Assembly: GCA_900547035.1 (NCBI GenBank)
Contig: URFM01000005.1
Location: 1-64,000 of the forward strand
DNA from: an uncultured Clostridium sp.
Lineage (GTDB): Bacteria; Bacillota; Clostridia; Lachnospirales; Lachnospiraceae
Direction of reading: 5' to 3'
Length of the DNA: 64,000 nucleotides
Shown here: positions 52,890 to 60,609 of the stretch, one piece after another
Layout: every line of letters begins with the position of its first letter
Numbering within the stretch: the stretch's first letter is position 1
The notes under the pieces: generated by a model
The model's input: the letters and a program-made list of their open reading frames with translations, nothing else
Database searches by the model: none
Told to the model about the DNA's origin: nothing
Translations under genes and position numbers: made by a program

Positions 52890-53438
52890 ATGGAAATATT
52901 GGAACTGATGAAACAGCGGCACAGTGTCCGCCAATACAAAGATACTGCGGTTGAGAAGAGTCAGCGGACCGCGCTCAACCATCTGGTTGAAGAAATCAAC
53001 CGCCAGGAGGGTCTGCATATCCAGATTTTTTATGATGAGCCGAAATGCTTCGATTCCCGGATGGCCCATTACGGTAAATTTACCGGAGTGAAAAATTATA
53101 TTGCCCTTGTGGGTCCAAAATCCCCGGGCCTTGATGAGACATTGGGATATTACGGGGAGAAAATCGTTTTGAAGCTGCAGGAACTTGGACTCAACAGCTG
53201 CTGGGTGGCTATGACCCACGGCAAAAGCAAAGCGGAGGTGAAAAAGGGAGAGAAAGAGATCTGCCTGATTTCCTTTGGCTATGGCGAAAATCAGGGTGTA
53301 CCCCATAAGAGCAAGCTTTCCTTTGAACTGGGGCCGGACGGCAAAGTTCGGGCATCCTGCGGCATGGGTTTTTATACGAAGCTGGATTTGGGGATTGTAA
53401 AATATCATTTTGAGATGGGGTCCGGCAGGAAACTATAG
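52890..53438 (+). CDS. Nitroreductase-family protein, internally shortened
   Basis: A 182-aa FMN-dependent-type oxidoreductase. The start MEILELMKQRHSVRQY is the typical FMN-phosphate-binding entry, and SPGLDETLGYYGEKIVLKLQELGLNSCWVAM the dimer/FMN helix. Related nitroreductases are near 215-240 aa and carry a segment with LLAPTA-NQQ-F between GVPHKSK and the closing beta strands; here GVPHKSK runs straight into LSFELGPDGKVRA. So about 35 residues seem to be missing in frame. That segment contacts FMN in relatives, so activity may be changed or lost. AGGTAAGC-type ribosome binding sequence is moderate. Confidence 0.82.
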   Translation: MEILELMKQRHSVRQYKDTAVEKSQRTALNHLVEEINRQEGLHIQIFYDEPKCFDSRMAHYGKFTGVKNYIALVGPKSPGLDETLGYYGEKIVLKLQELGLNSCWVAMTHGKSKAEVKKGEKEICLISFGYGENQGVPHKSKLSFELGPDGKVRASCGMGFYTKLDLGIVKYHFEMGSGRKL

Positions 53439-53450
53439 TCAGATATGAAA

Positions 53451-53486
53451 AAAGAGCGGGAAGGCCTTATTTCCTTCCCGCTCTTT
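53451..53486. terminator. Bidirectional terminator between the nitroreductase and ABC genes
   Basis: A perfect 14-bp stem, AAAGAGCGGGAAGG with CCTTCCCGCTCTTT, around CCTTATTT. On the minus strand it runs into TTTTTTC, so it mainly ends the ABC operon. Confidence 0.88.
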
Positions 53487-53497
53487 GCAGATGCGCA

Positions 53498-55408
53498 TTA
53501 ATCCAACTCAAGCGCGCCTGTATACAGCTGATAATACGTGCCGTGAAGCTTAATCAAATCCTCGTGCGTACCGCGCTCAATGATGCGTCCATGGTCCAAA
53601 ACCATGATTGCGTCCGCGTTCTGAATGGTGGATAGACGGTGAGCGATGTAGAAGGTGGTCCGTCCGCTCATCAGGGCATCCATACCTCTCTGAACAATCG
53701 CTTCGGTGTGGGTATCGATGGAACTGGTCGCCTCATCCAGGATCATAACCGGCGGATCCGCCACGGCTGCCCGGGCGATGGCTAAAAGCTGTCTCTGACC
53801 CTGGCTTAAGTTGGCTCCGTTGCCCATGAGCATGGTATTGTAGCCTTCCGGAAGACGGCGGATAAAGTCGTCGGCTCCTGCCAGTCTGGCGGCTCCGATA
53901 CACTCTTCATCGGTGGCCTCCAGATTTCCATAGCGGATATTTTCCATAACCGTTCCGGTAAACAGGTTGGTATCCTGCAGTACGATGCCAAGACTGTGGC
54001 GCAGGTCCGCTTTCTTAATCTTGTTGATGTTGATTCCGTCGTAGCGGATTTTACCATCAGCAATATCATAGAACCGGTTAATCAGGTTGGTAATCGTCGT
54101 TTTTCCTGCTCCGGTGGAGCCTACGAACGCAACCTTCTGGCCGGGCTTCGCGTAAAGGGAAATATTGTGCAGCACCGTTTTTTCCGGTACATAGGCAAAG
54201 TCTACATCAAAGAACCGAACATCGCCCTGGAGGCGGGTATAGGTAACAGTGCCGTCATTGTGGGGATGCTTCCAAGCCCAGATATTGGTACGCTGAGAGC
54301 ATTCTTCCAGCTCGCCTTTCTCATTTTCCTTAGCGTTGACCAGGGTAACGTATCCGTCATCGGTTTCCTTCTCCTCATCCAACAGAGTGAAGATCCGGTG
54401 AGTACCGGCCAGAGCCATTACCACCATGTTTACCTGGTTGGATACCTGGCCGATGGCGCCGGCAAACTGTTTGGTCATATTTAAGAAGGGTACTACGATG
54501 CTGATGCTGAAAGCCATGCCGGAAAAGCTTAAGTTGGGAGCGCCTGTAAGCAGCAGGATACCGCCAACCAGAGCGACTACCACATACATGACGTTTCCGA
54601 TGTTGCCCAGAAGAGGCATCAGCACATTGGCAAAACCGTTGGCCCTGCGGGCAGTGCGGTAGATTTCATCGTTGATTTCATCAAAACCAGCCTTGGCGCC
54701 TTCTTCATGACAGAAAACTTTGATGACTTTCTGACCGGTCAGCATTTCCTCCATATAACCTTCTGCCCGGGCAATGTTGATCTGCTGGCGAAGGAATAAG
54801 CTGGAGGAGTGGCCGCTGACATAGCGGGTCACCATAAGCATAATCATAACGCCGGAGACTACAACCAGGGCCAGCCAGATGCTGTAATACATCATGATGC
54901 AGAAAACACTGAACAGCGTAACTGCAGAGATCGTCATCTGAGGCAAACTTTGGCTGATCATCTGGCGCAGGGTATCGATATCGTTGGTGTAGTAGCTCAT
55001 GATATCGCCGTGGCTGTGAGTGTCAAAGTAGCGGATAGGCAAATCCTGCATGTGTTCAAACATCTTTTTACGCATTTTTGCCAGGGTGCCCTGGGTAATG
55101 ATCGCCATCAGCTGAGTATAGCAGATGTTGGCGATCAGGCTGACCGCGTACATGATCAACAGGATGGTTACCAGGCGGATGATCCGTCCGGAAGCGGAAG
55201 CCCAGTCACCGGTCTGGAAGTGATCCTCAACGATAGAAATGGCATTCTGCATGAAAATGGAGGGCGCAGAGCTGACAATGGCGTTGATCAGGATACAGCC
55301 CATAGTGATCGGCAGAAGCACCGGGTAAAATTCAAAAATTGTGCGGATTAAGCGTCTCATAACGCCTTTGGGAGCCCGCTGCCCCCGTCCGGTAGTTGTT
55401 CTACTCAT
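53498..55408 (-). CDS. ABC exporter, second subunit (fused permease and ATPase)
   Basis: A 636-aa half-transporter. Six helices lie in residues about 15-330, then the ATPase: Walker A VGSTGAGKTT, Q-loop GIVLQDTNLF, signature NLSQGQRQ, Walker B VMILDEATSSIDT, H-loop IAHRLST. The signature is LSQGQ, not LSGGQ, which is common in one of the two subunits of heterodimeric exporters. The start at 55408 (MSRTTTG) follows AGGAGGTGA and overlaps the other ABC gene by eight bases, so the two make one heterodimer. The MarR gene upstream suggests a drug or lipid-like substrate. Confidence 0.92.
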   Translation of the reverse strand: MSRTTTGRGQRAPKGVMRRLIRTIFEFYPVLLPITMGCILINAIVSSAPSIFMQNAISIVEDHFQTGDWASASGRIIRLVTILLIMYAVSLIANICYTQLMAIITQGTLAKMRKKMFEHMQDLPIRYFDTHSHGDIMSYYTNDIDTLRQMISQSLPQMTISAVTLFSVFCIMMYYSIWLALVVVSGVMIMLMVTRYVSGHSSSLFLRQQINIARAEGYMEEMLTGQKVIKVFCHEEGAKAGFDEINDEIYRTARRANGFANVLMPLLGNIGNVMYVVVALVGGILLLTGAPNLSFSGMAFSISIVVPFLNMTKQFAGAIGQVSNQVNMVVMALAGTHRIFTLLDEEKETDDGYVTLVNAKENEKGELEECSQRTNIWAWKHPHNDGTVTYTRLQGDVRFFDVDFAYVPEKTVLHNISLYAKPGQKVAFVGSTGAGKTTITNLINRFYDIADGKIRYDGININKIKKADLRHSLGIVLQDTNLFTGTVMENIRYGNLEATDEECIGAARLAGADDFIRRLPEGYNTMLMGNGANLSQGQRQLLAIARAAVADPPVMILDEATSSIDTHTEAIVQRGMDALMSGRTTFYIAHRLSTIQNADAIMVLDHGRIIERGTHEDLIKLHGTYYQLYTGALELD

Positions 55409-57146
55409 TGTCTTCACCTCCTGCCCGGTTCTGGGATGTATAAATTTCACGGTAAACCGCGCTGGACTTCATCAGTTCATCATGGGTTCCAATGGCATCG
55501 ATGCGGCCGCCCTCCATCAGGATAATGCGGTCTGCATCCTGGACGCTTGCCACACGCTGGGCAATAATAATTTTTGTGGTTTCAGGAATAAACTCACGGA
55601 ATCCTTTGCGGATCAAGGCGTCTGTACGGGTATCAACGGCGCTGGTGGAATCGTCCAGAATCAAAATCTTGGGCTTCTTCAGAAGGGCTCTTGCAATACA
55701 AAGACGCTGCTTCTGACCGCCGGAAACATTGGAGCCGCCCTGCTCGATCCAGGTATCGTATTGATCCGGGAACTGCTGGATAAATTCGTCCGCCTGGGCC
55801 AGGCGGCAGGCCTCCTGCATCTCCTCGTCCGTGGCGTTGGGATTACCCCAGCGCAGGTTGTCCTTGATGGTGCCGGAAAACAGCACGTTTTTCTGGAGTA
55901 CCACAGCCACCTGGTTTCTCAGGGATTCCAGGTTGTAGCTGCGGACATCCTGTCCGCCTACCTTGACGCAGCCCTCCGTTACATCGTAAAGACGGGGAAT
56001 CAGCTGAATCAGAGAGGATTTGGAGGAACCGGTGCCTCCGAGCACTCCGATGACCTCACCGGATTTTATGTGAAGGTCGATATCCGCCAGAGCCATACGC
56101 TCGGCTTTCTTGGAGTATTTAAAGCTCACATTGTCAAAATCGATCGAGCCGTCCTTTACCTCAGTCAGTCCGTTTTCAGGGCTGGTTAAGGTACTCTGCT
56201 CAGTCAAAACTTCCACAATACGTTCTGCGGACTCCATGGACATGGTAATCATTACGAATACCATGGAAACCATCATCAGGCTCATCAGAATCTGGAAGCT
56301 GTAGGTCAGCATAGCGGACATCTGTCCCACGTTCAGATCCAGTCCCCTGCTGGTGATAACCGCATAGGAACCGTAGGAGATAACAAAGATCATTCCCGCG
56401 TAGACGCAGAACTGCATCATGGGGCTGTTGATGGCCATAATGCGCTCGGCTTTCGTGAAGTCTCTCTGGACGTTCTCAGCCGCGGCGGCAAATTTTTTCT
56501 TCTCGTAGTCTTCCCGAACGTAGGATTTTACAACACGCATGGCCTGAATGTTTTCCTGAACGGAATCATTCAGGGCGTCGTATTTGCGGAATACCCTGCG
56601 GAAGATCGGGGTGGCGGTCCGGATTACCAGAATCAGGCCGATGGTCAGCAGCGGGATGGTAAACAGGAAAATCATTGCCAGCCGGCCGCCCATGATGAAT
56701 CCCATGGCGAAGGAGAAGACCAGCATCAGGGGACAGCGGATGGCCACGCGGATAATCATCATATATGCCATCTGCACATTCATAATATCGGTGGTCATAC
56801 GCGTCACCAAACTGGACACGGAAAATTTGTCTATGTTTTCAAAAGAATAGTTCTGAATATTGTAGAACATATCTCTTCTTAAATTCCTGGCGAATCCGGT
56901 AGAAGCAGCAGCACAGGTAGCACCTGCACCGGCTCCGAAAATCAGCGATACAACAGACATGGAAATCAGGATGGCACCGTACCGGACAATCACATCCATG
57001 GAACAGCCTGCCTGCATCTGGTTAACGAGCTGCGCGATTACAAAGGGAATCGCACATTCCAGAATAACCTCTACTGAAACAAGAAGAGGCGTCAGGATTG
57101 AAGCCTTTTTAAATTCCCGGATACTCCGGGCCAAGACTTTAACCAT
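55401..57146 (-). CDS. ABC exporter, first subunit (fused permease and ATPase)
   Basis: A 581-aa half-transporter. Six helices occupy about residues 15-310. The ATPase has Walker A LGGTGSSKSS (Ser for the usual Gly before Lys), Q-loop AVVLQKNVLF, signature NVSGGQKQ, Walker B ILILDDSTSAVDT with Asp in place of the catalytic Glu, and H-loop IAQRVAS with Gln replacing His. These changes make this the degenerate nucleotide site typical of heterodimeric exporters such as TM287/288. It pairs with the next gene, overlapping by eight bases. AAGGAGG lies before the ATG. MarR-controlled drug efflux is the likely role. Confidence 0.92.
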   Translation of the reverse strand: MVKVLARSIREFKKASILTPLLVSVEVILECAIPFVIAQLVNQMQAGCSMDVIVRYGAILISMSVVSLIFGAGAGATCAAASTGFARNLRRDMFYNIQNYSFENIDKFSVSSLVTRMTTDIMNVQMAYMMIIRVAIRCPLMLVFSFAMGFIMGGRLAMIFLFTIPLLTIGLILVIRTATPIFRRVFRKYDALNDSVQENIQAMRVVKSYVREDYEKKKFAAAAENVQRDFTKAERIMAINSPMMQFCVYAGMIFVISYGSYAVITSRGLDLNVGQMSAMLTYSFQILMSLMMVSMVFVMITMSMESAERIVEVLTEQSTLTSPENGLTEVKDGSIDFDNVSFKYSKKAERMALADIDLHIKSGEVIGVLGGTGSSKSSLIQLIPRLYDVTEGCVKVGGQDVRSYNLESLRNQVAVVLQKNVLFSGTIKDNLRWGNPNATDEEMQEACRLAQADEFIQQFPDQYDTWIEQGGSNVSGGQKQRLCIARALLKKPKILILDDSTSAVDTRTDALIRKGFREFIPETTKIIIAQRVASVQDADRIILMEGGRIDAIGTHDELMKSSAVYREIYTSQNRAGGEDNE

Positions 57147-57234
57147 TGGTGGTATTCCTCCTTTTTATGTAATTCTTTATTGTTCTTTGATGGGCGGCAA
57201 CTTCCGCTTTTTGTTCTGCTGCGAACTTTTTGAG

Positions 57235-57708
57235 CTAATGGACCTGCCGGCTGTCAGACGGAATGTCCGCCGCCTCTTGGTTCCAGTGCTCCAGATTGCA
57301 CAGCATCTGTGCGGCTATTTCCTTAAACAGCTGCACCTGACCGTCGGAAATTCCCCGGGTAAGCATACGGTCAGTATCGCGCAGGCAGGCGCGTACCTGG
57401 GTATCCAGTTCTACAGCCCGTTTGGTTGGCACCAGGCTTTTTAACCGGGCATCGCTCTCGACACTCTCGCGCCGGATAATGCCGTTCTTTTCCAGCAGCT
57501 GCAGAATGCCCGTAGCAGTTGAACGGCTGAGGCCGAAAACGCTTTCGATGTCCTTTTGAAAAACAGGCCCGTCCTGGCAGTGGATCAGGATATAATAAAT
57601 AACCCGGCTCTGCACACCGGTGATGCCCAAACTCTGCAGCATGGAATTGGATTTGGACTTAATCTTATGCGACAACAAATTAATCCATGCGCCGCAGTCT
57701 TTTTCCAC
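57235..57708 (-). CDS. MarR-family transcriptional regulator
   Basis: A 157-aa winged-helix repressor. The recognition unit is FQKDIESVFGLSRSTATGILQLLEKNGIIRRESVESDARLKSLVPT (about 45-95), with the D-R-L-K wing. The chosen start is GTG at 57708, because AGGAGGTGGG precedes it; the longer reading to 57885 covers the promoter. A near-consensus promoter and a dyad just after its -10 box suggest autorepression. The two ABC exporter genes lie 88 bases downstream on the same strand, so it most likely controls them. Confidence 0.9.
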   Translation of the reverse strand: MEKDCGAWINLLSHKIKSKSNSMLQSLGITGVQSRVIYYILIHCQDGPVFQKDIESVFGLSRSTATGILQLLEKNGIIRRESVESDARLKSLVPTKRAVELDTQVRACLRDTDRMLTRGISDGQVQLFKEIAAQMLCNLEHWNQEAADIPSDSRQVH

Positions 57709-57747
57709 TTTTTTCCCACCTCCTCTTAGAAAAACCGTTCCGTATTT

Positions 57748-57763
57748 TGTTCGGACGCAAACA
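57748..57763. promoter_or_regulatory. Candidate MarR operator
   Basis: On the minus strand TGTTTG-CGTC-CGAACA, 5 of 6 arm matches, placed 3 bases after the -10 box of the MarR promoter. Its core TTTGCGTCCG recurs on the plus strand at 57849-57858 inside the divergent promoter. Confidence 0.5.
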
Positions 57764-57765
57764 GT

Positions 57766-57794
57766 ATAGTACCCCATTTTATAGATGATGTCAA
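57766..57794 (-). promoter_or_regulatory. Promoter of the MarR-ABC exporter operon
   Basis: On the minus strand a perfect TTGACA (57794-57789), a 17-base spacer and TACTAT (57771-57766). Confidence 0.82.
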
Positions 57795-57841
57795 GTAGGG
57801 AAAGAATTTCATTTTTAAGAAAAATAAATTTGCTTTTCCTC

Positions 57842-57870
57842 TTGCTTTTTTGCGTCCGGCCTGCTATGAT
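57842..57870 (+). promoter_or_regulatory. Promoter of the DNA-repair-like radical SAM pair
   Basis: TTGCTT at 57842-57847, a 17-base spacer, TATGAT at 57865-57870. The spacer contains TTTGCGTCCG, shared with the MarR operator candidate. Confidence 0.65.
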
Positions 57871-57918
57871 GATGAAAAAGAACATATGTTCTATTTTGCG
57901 ATAATCGGAGGACTGACT

Positions 57919-59439
57919 ATGCTGATTCAGGAGAATTTGAGTCTGGAGGAGAAACTAAAGATTCTGTCTGACGGAGCAAAGTATGATGCTGCCTGCACCT
58001 CCAGCGGCGTTGGCCGGAAGGGAAAGCCGGGGTACTTGGGAAATGCGTCGGCGGCCGGTATCTGCCACAGTTTTGCGTCGGATGGGCGCTGCATCTCCCT
58101 TTTGAAAATTCTGCTGACCAATCAGTGCGTTTACGACTGCAAGTACTGCATTAACCGCTGTTCCAACGATACGGTCCGGACTGCCTTTACTCCTCAGGAA
58201 GTCTGCACCCTGACTATGGAATTTTACCGGCGTAATTATATAGAAGGACTTTTTTTAAGTTCAGGGGTTCTGCACAGCGCGGATTATACCATGGAGCAGA
58301 TTTACCAGGTTGTGCAAAGGCTGCGCACCCAATACCGCTTTAACGGGTATATCCATGTGAAGGCGATACCAGGGGCGTCTCCGGAGCTAATCGAACAGAC
58401 CGGCTTTTATGCGGACAGGATGAGCGTCAATCTGGAACTGCCTACAACGGAAGGATTAAAGAAGCTGGCGCCCGGAAAGACCAGAGAGAAGATTCTGCGC
58501 CCTATGCGTCAGATTCAGCAGGGAATTTGGGGCAGCGCCCGCCTTCTGAACGGCGAGGCTCAGAACGGAGAAAGAGGCGGCAGGACAGAGAGACCTTTGG
58601 CAGCATACAGGAAAGATGCAGTGAGGGAAGGCGGGGACCCGTTTCTTTTACAGGGGAGGCGAGCAGGTTTTGGAGGCGGAGCGGCTCTTTTGAGGGAGGA
58701 TTTGGCCAAGTCCTGCGATATTCCCGGGAAAGCTCAGGGAAGGCCCTTTGTTCCGGGAGGGCAGAGTACCCAGATGATTGTGGGGGCTACACCGGAAAGT
58801 GATTTTCAGATGATGTCGGTGGCTCAGGCGCTATATCATAATTTTGGCTTGAAACGGGTATTTTACTCTGCCTATATTCCGGTTAATCAGGATGAATCTC
58901 TGCCATCGCTGCCGGGAGGCCCTCCGCTTTTAAGGGAGCATCGCCTTTATCAGGCGGACTGGCTGCTGCGGTTCTACGGGTTTTGTGCAGAGGAGCTTTT
59001 ATCGGAAGAACAGCCCAATTTTAACGTATTTCTGGATCCCAAATGCGATTGGGCCCTGCGGCATCTGGAACTGTTTCCTGTGGAAGTAAACCGGGCGGAT
59101 TACGCAACCCTCCTCAGGGTGCCCGGGATGGGGGTCAAGTCAGTCCGGCGAATCCTGGCAGCAAGAAAAGGGGGGAAACTGGATTTCCCGGATTTGAAAA
59201 AACTGGGCGTTGTGATGAAGCGGGCGGTTTATTTTATTACCTGCCGCGGAAAGATGATGGGGGGAATCCGGCTGGACCAGGACTATATTACCAGCTGTCT
59301 GATCGGGGAGGAACGGCGGTCCGTATGGGATATTGAGCACAAAGACTGCTACCGGCAGCTGTCTCTATTTGACGATATGAAGCTTGAGGCATGTCCCAGT
59401 CATGAGGATGTGCGGATGGCCGGAAAGGGGGAACTTTAA
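57919..59439 (+). CDS. Putative DNA modification/repair radical SAM protein (TIGR03916-like), with internal insertion
   Basis: A 506-aa radical SAM protein. The cluster motif is CVYDCKYC (Cys70, 74, 77). GQSTQMIVGATPESD and RVFYSAYIPV are strong family marks, and a helix-hairpin-helix (LLRVPGMGVKSVRRIL, about 413-430) should contact DNA. The family is usually about 420 aa. Here residues ~204-274, rich in Gly, Arg and Glu, sit between QIQQGI and FVPGGQST where relatives have a short link, so a large in-frame insertion is likely. The ATG at 57919 follows GGAGG. The partner gene begins on the next base after the stop. The reaction is unknown. Confidence 0.87.
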   Translation: MLIQENLSLEEKLKILSDGAKYDAACTSSGVGRKGKPGYLGNASAAGICHSFASDGRCISLLKILLTNQCVYDCKYCINRCSNDTVRTAFTPQEVCTLTMEFYRRNYIEGLFLSSGVLHSADYTMEQIYQVVQRLRTQYRFNGYIHVKAIPGASPELIEQTGFYADRMSVNLELPTTEGLKKLAPGKTREKILRPMRQIQQGIWGSARLLNGEAQNGERGGRTERPLAAYRKDAVREGGDPFLLQGRRAGFGGGAALLREDLAKSCDIPGKAQGRPFVPGGQSTQMIVGATPESDFQMMSVAQALYHNFGLKRVFYSAYIPVNQDESLPSLPGGPPLLREHRLYQADWLLRFYGFCAEELLSEEQPNFNVFLDPKCDWALRHLELFPVEVNRADYATLLRVPGMGVKSVRRILAARKGGKLDFPDLKKLGVVMKRAVYFITCRGKMMGGIRLDQDYITSCLIGEERRSVWDIEHKDCYRQLSLFDDMKLEACPSHEDVRMAGKGEL

Positions 59440-60264
59440 ATGACCGTCTATCTCTGCAAAGGAGATTTTGAACATATTTTGTGCGGAGTGTACGATGCCT
59501 GGATGAGCCGTAAGGGACACAAGAACGTGCGGCTTGCATTGGAGGGAGAGACGTTTCAGCCCAGCTTTCTGGAGGAATATGTCCGCGTTTCTTATGAAGA
59601 AAGAAAGTTCCGGGCGGTTTTCGAGGCAATCAACAAACGGCTCTCCGGGGAAGCAGAGGACTGGGTTTACCGAGCCTCCCTCAGCCAGGATGAGGAGAGA
59701 GCGGATAAGATTTACCGCTTTCTTATAATCGCTTTTGCACTGGGACCAACGGTGGCGGACCAGCTGCAGGTCCCGGAGGTACAGGAGATTTTTCGGCTTT
59801 GCCGGTTTGTGGGAAACGAGAGCCATCTGATGACAGAATTCCTGAGATTTATCCAGACTCCGCTTGGTGTGCTGGTGAGCAGAATCGGTCCTAAAAATGA
59901 TGTGCTTCCTCTGATTTCTCCTCATTTTGCAGACCGGCTTCCGTCGGAAAACTGGGTGATTTGGGATGAAAACAGGGGCAGAGCGTCCATACATCAGGCC
60001 GGACAGGGGTGGTTTCTGGCAGAACTGACTAAAGAAGAGGAGAGGCAGCTTGCCGGTTTTGTAAAGGGGAAGGCTTACGGAAGAGAAATACCGCCTCAGG
60101 GGAATGATTCAGAATCCCATGCCCTTATGGGTGAGAATTATGAAGAGCTGTGGAGAACCTTTTGCGCCAGCATTGCCATTTCACAGAGGAAAAATCCGCT
60201 CTGCCAGAGAACGCACCTTCCCCTGCGGTACCGGCCTTATATGACAGAATTTACAACGATTTAG
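59440..60264 (+). CDS. TIGR03915-family putative DNA metabolism protein
   Basis: A 274-aa protein of the family that always partners the radical SAM gene before it. It starts MTVYLCKGDFEHILCGVYDAW and contains SHLMTEFLRFIQTPLGVLVSRIGPKNDVLPLISPHFADRLPSENWVIWD, which are the recognisable blocks. The end (NPLCQRTHLPLRYRPYMTEF) is also typical. The family is thought to act in DNA repair or modification, without a defined reaction. ATG follows the upstream TAA directly (TAAATG), so translation is coupled. The retron-like RNA starts about 95 bases later. Confidence 0.88.
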   Translation: MTVYLCKGDFEHILCGVYDAWMSRKGHKNVRLALEGETFQPSFLEEYVRVSYEERKFRAVFEAINKRLSGEAEDWVYRASLSQDEERADKIYRFLIIAFALGPTVADQLQVPEVQEIFRLCRFVGNESHLMTEFLRFIQTPLGVLVSRIGPKNDVLPLISPHFADRLPSENWVIWDENRGRASIHQAGQGWFLAELTKEEERQLAGFVKGKAYGREIPPQGNDSESHALMGENYEELWRTFCASIAISQRKNPLCQRTHLPLRYRPYMTEFTTI

Positions 60265-60287
60265 AGTTCTTTTAATATCTGTTTTCC

Positions 60288-60304
60288 CCGTCCTGAACTG
60301 TTGC
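60288..60304. repeat. Dispersed palindromic repeat, family A, copy 4 (half element)
   Basis: CCGTCCTGAACTGTTGC is the exact reverse complement of 29269-29285. No good second arm is near, so it looks like half an element. Confidence 0.6.
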
Positions 60305-60325
60305 CTGGAATTTTAAAAATAGGAG

Positions 60326-60354
60326 TTCCCCTATCCTATGGAGTGTGCTATAGT
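60326..60354 (+). promoter_or_regulatory. Candidate promoter of the retron-like RNA and RT
   Basis: A weak -35 (TTCCCC, 60326-60331), a 17-base spacer, and an extended -10, TGCTATAGT (60346-60354). The predicted start near 60361 lies nine bases before the basal stem of the structured RNA. Confidence 0.5.
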
Positions 60355-60360
60355 TATGAT

Positions 60361-60580
60361 ATGAGTTTTCGGCAGGGTTTGGAATCTGCGGCAGCAGCGA
60401 AATCAAAGCGGTGCTTTGGGCGGGCGGCGATTCGCCGTCTGGAGTAGGAAATTGAGGGGATCAGCCCGCAGGCAGCTGCGATGTACGGCAGCACATTTCA
60501 TGTGCATAAAGCCTGCGGCTTTGTACATCTGCGCAGCCTGCGCTATCCTTGTTTGTGCTGCCGCCCAAACTGCCGGGGCT
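60361..60580 (+). ncRNA. Retron-like msr-msd RNA upstream of the reverse transcriptase
   Basis: A hand fold closes the whole segment. Basal stem (a1/a2): 60370-60382 pairs with 60565-60575 (11 bp, a GG bulge), continuing with GCGGCAGCA (60388-60396) and TGCTGCCGC (60556-60564), 9 bp, across an AATCT bulge. Next come msr-like hairpins CAAAGC-GGT-GCTTTG (60404-60418) and a 9-bp stem around ATT (60421-60441). Then the msd-like stem 60467-60486/60523-60542, topped by two 6-bp hairpins, GCACAT-TTC-ATGTGC and AAAGCC-TGC-GGCTTT. An AGC follows a1, with G60397 as a possible branch base. This is the 345-base stretch before the RT gene. Confidence 0.75.
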
Positions 60581-60609
60581 TATACAGGGAAACGTAAGGA
60601 GAGAAAAGG

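Noticed and set aside
55341..56189. A 282-codon plus-strand frame opposite the ABC exporter genes
   Set aside because: The minus-strand genes have full ABC motifs; this frame is a shadow caused by codon bias.
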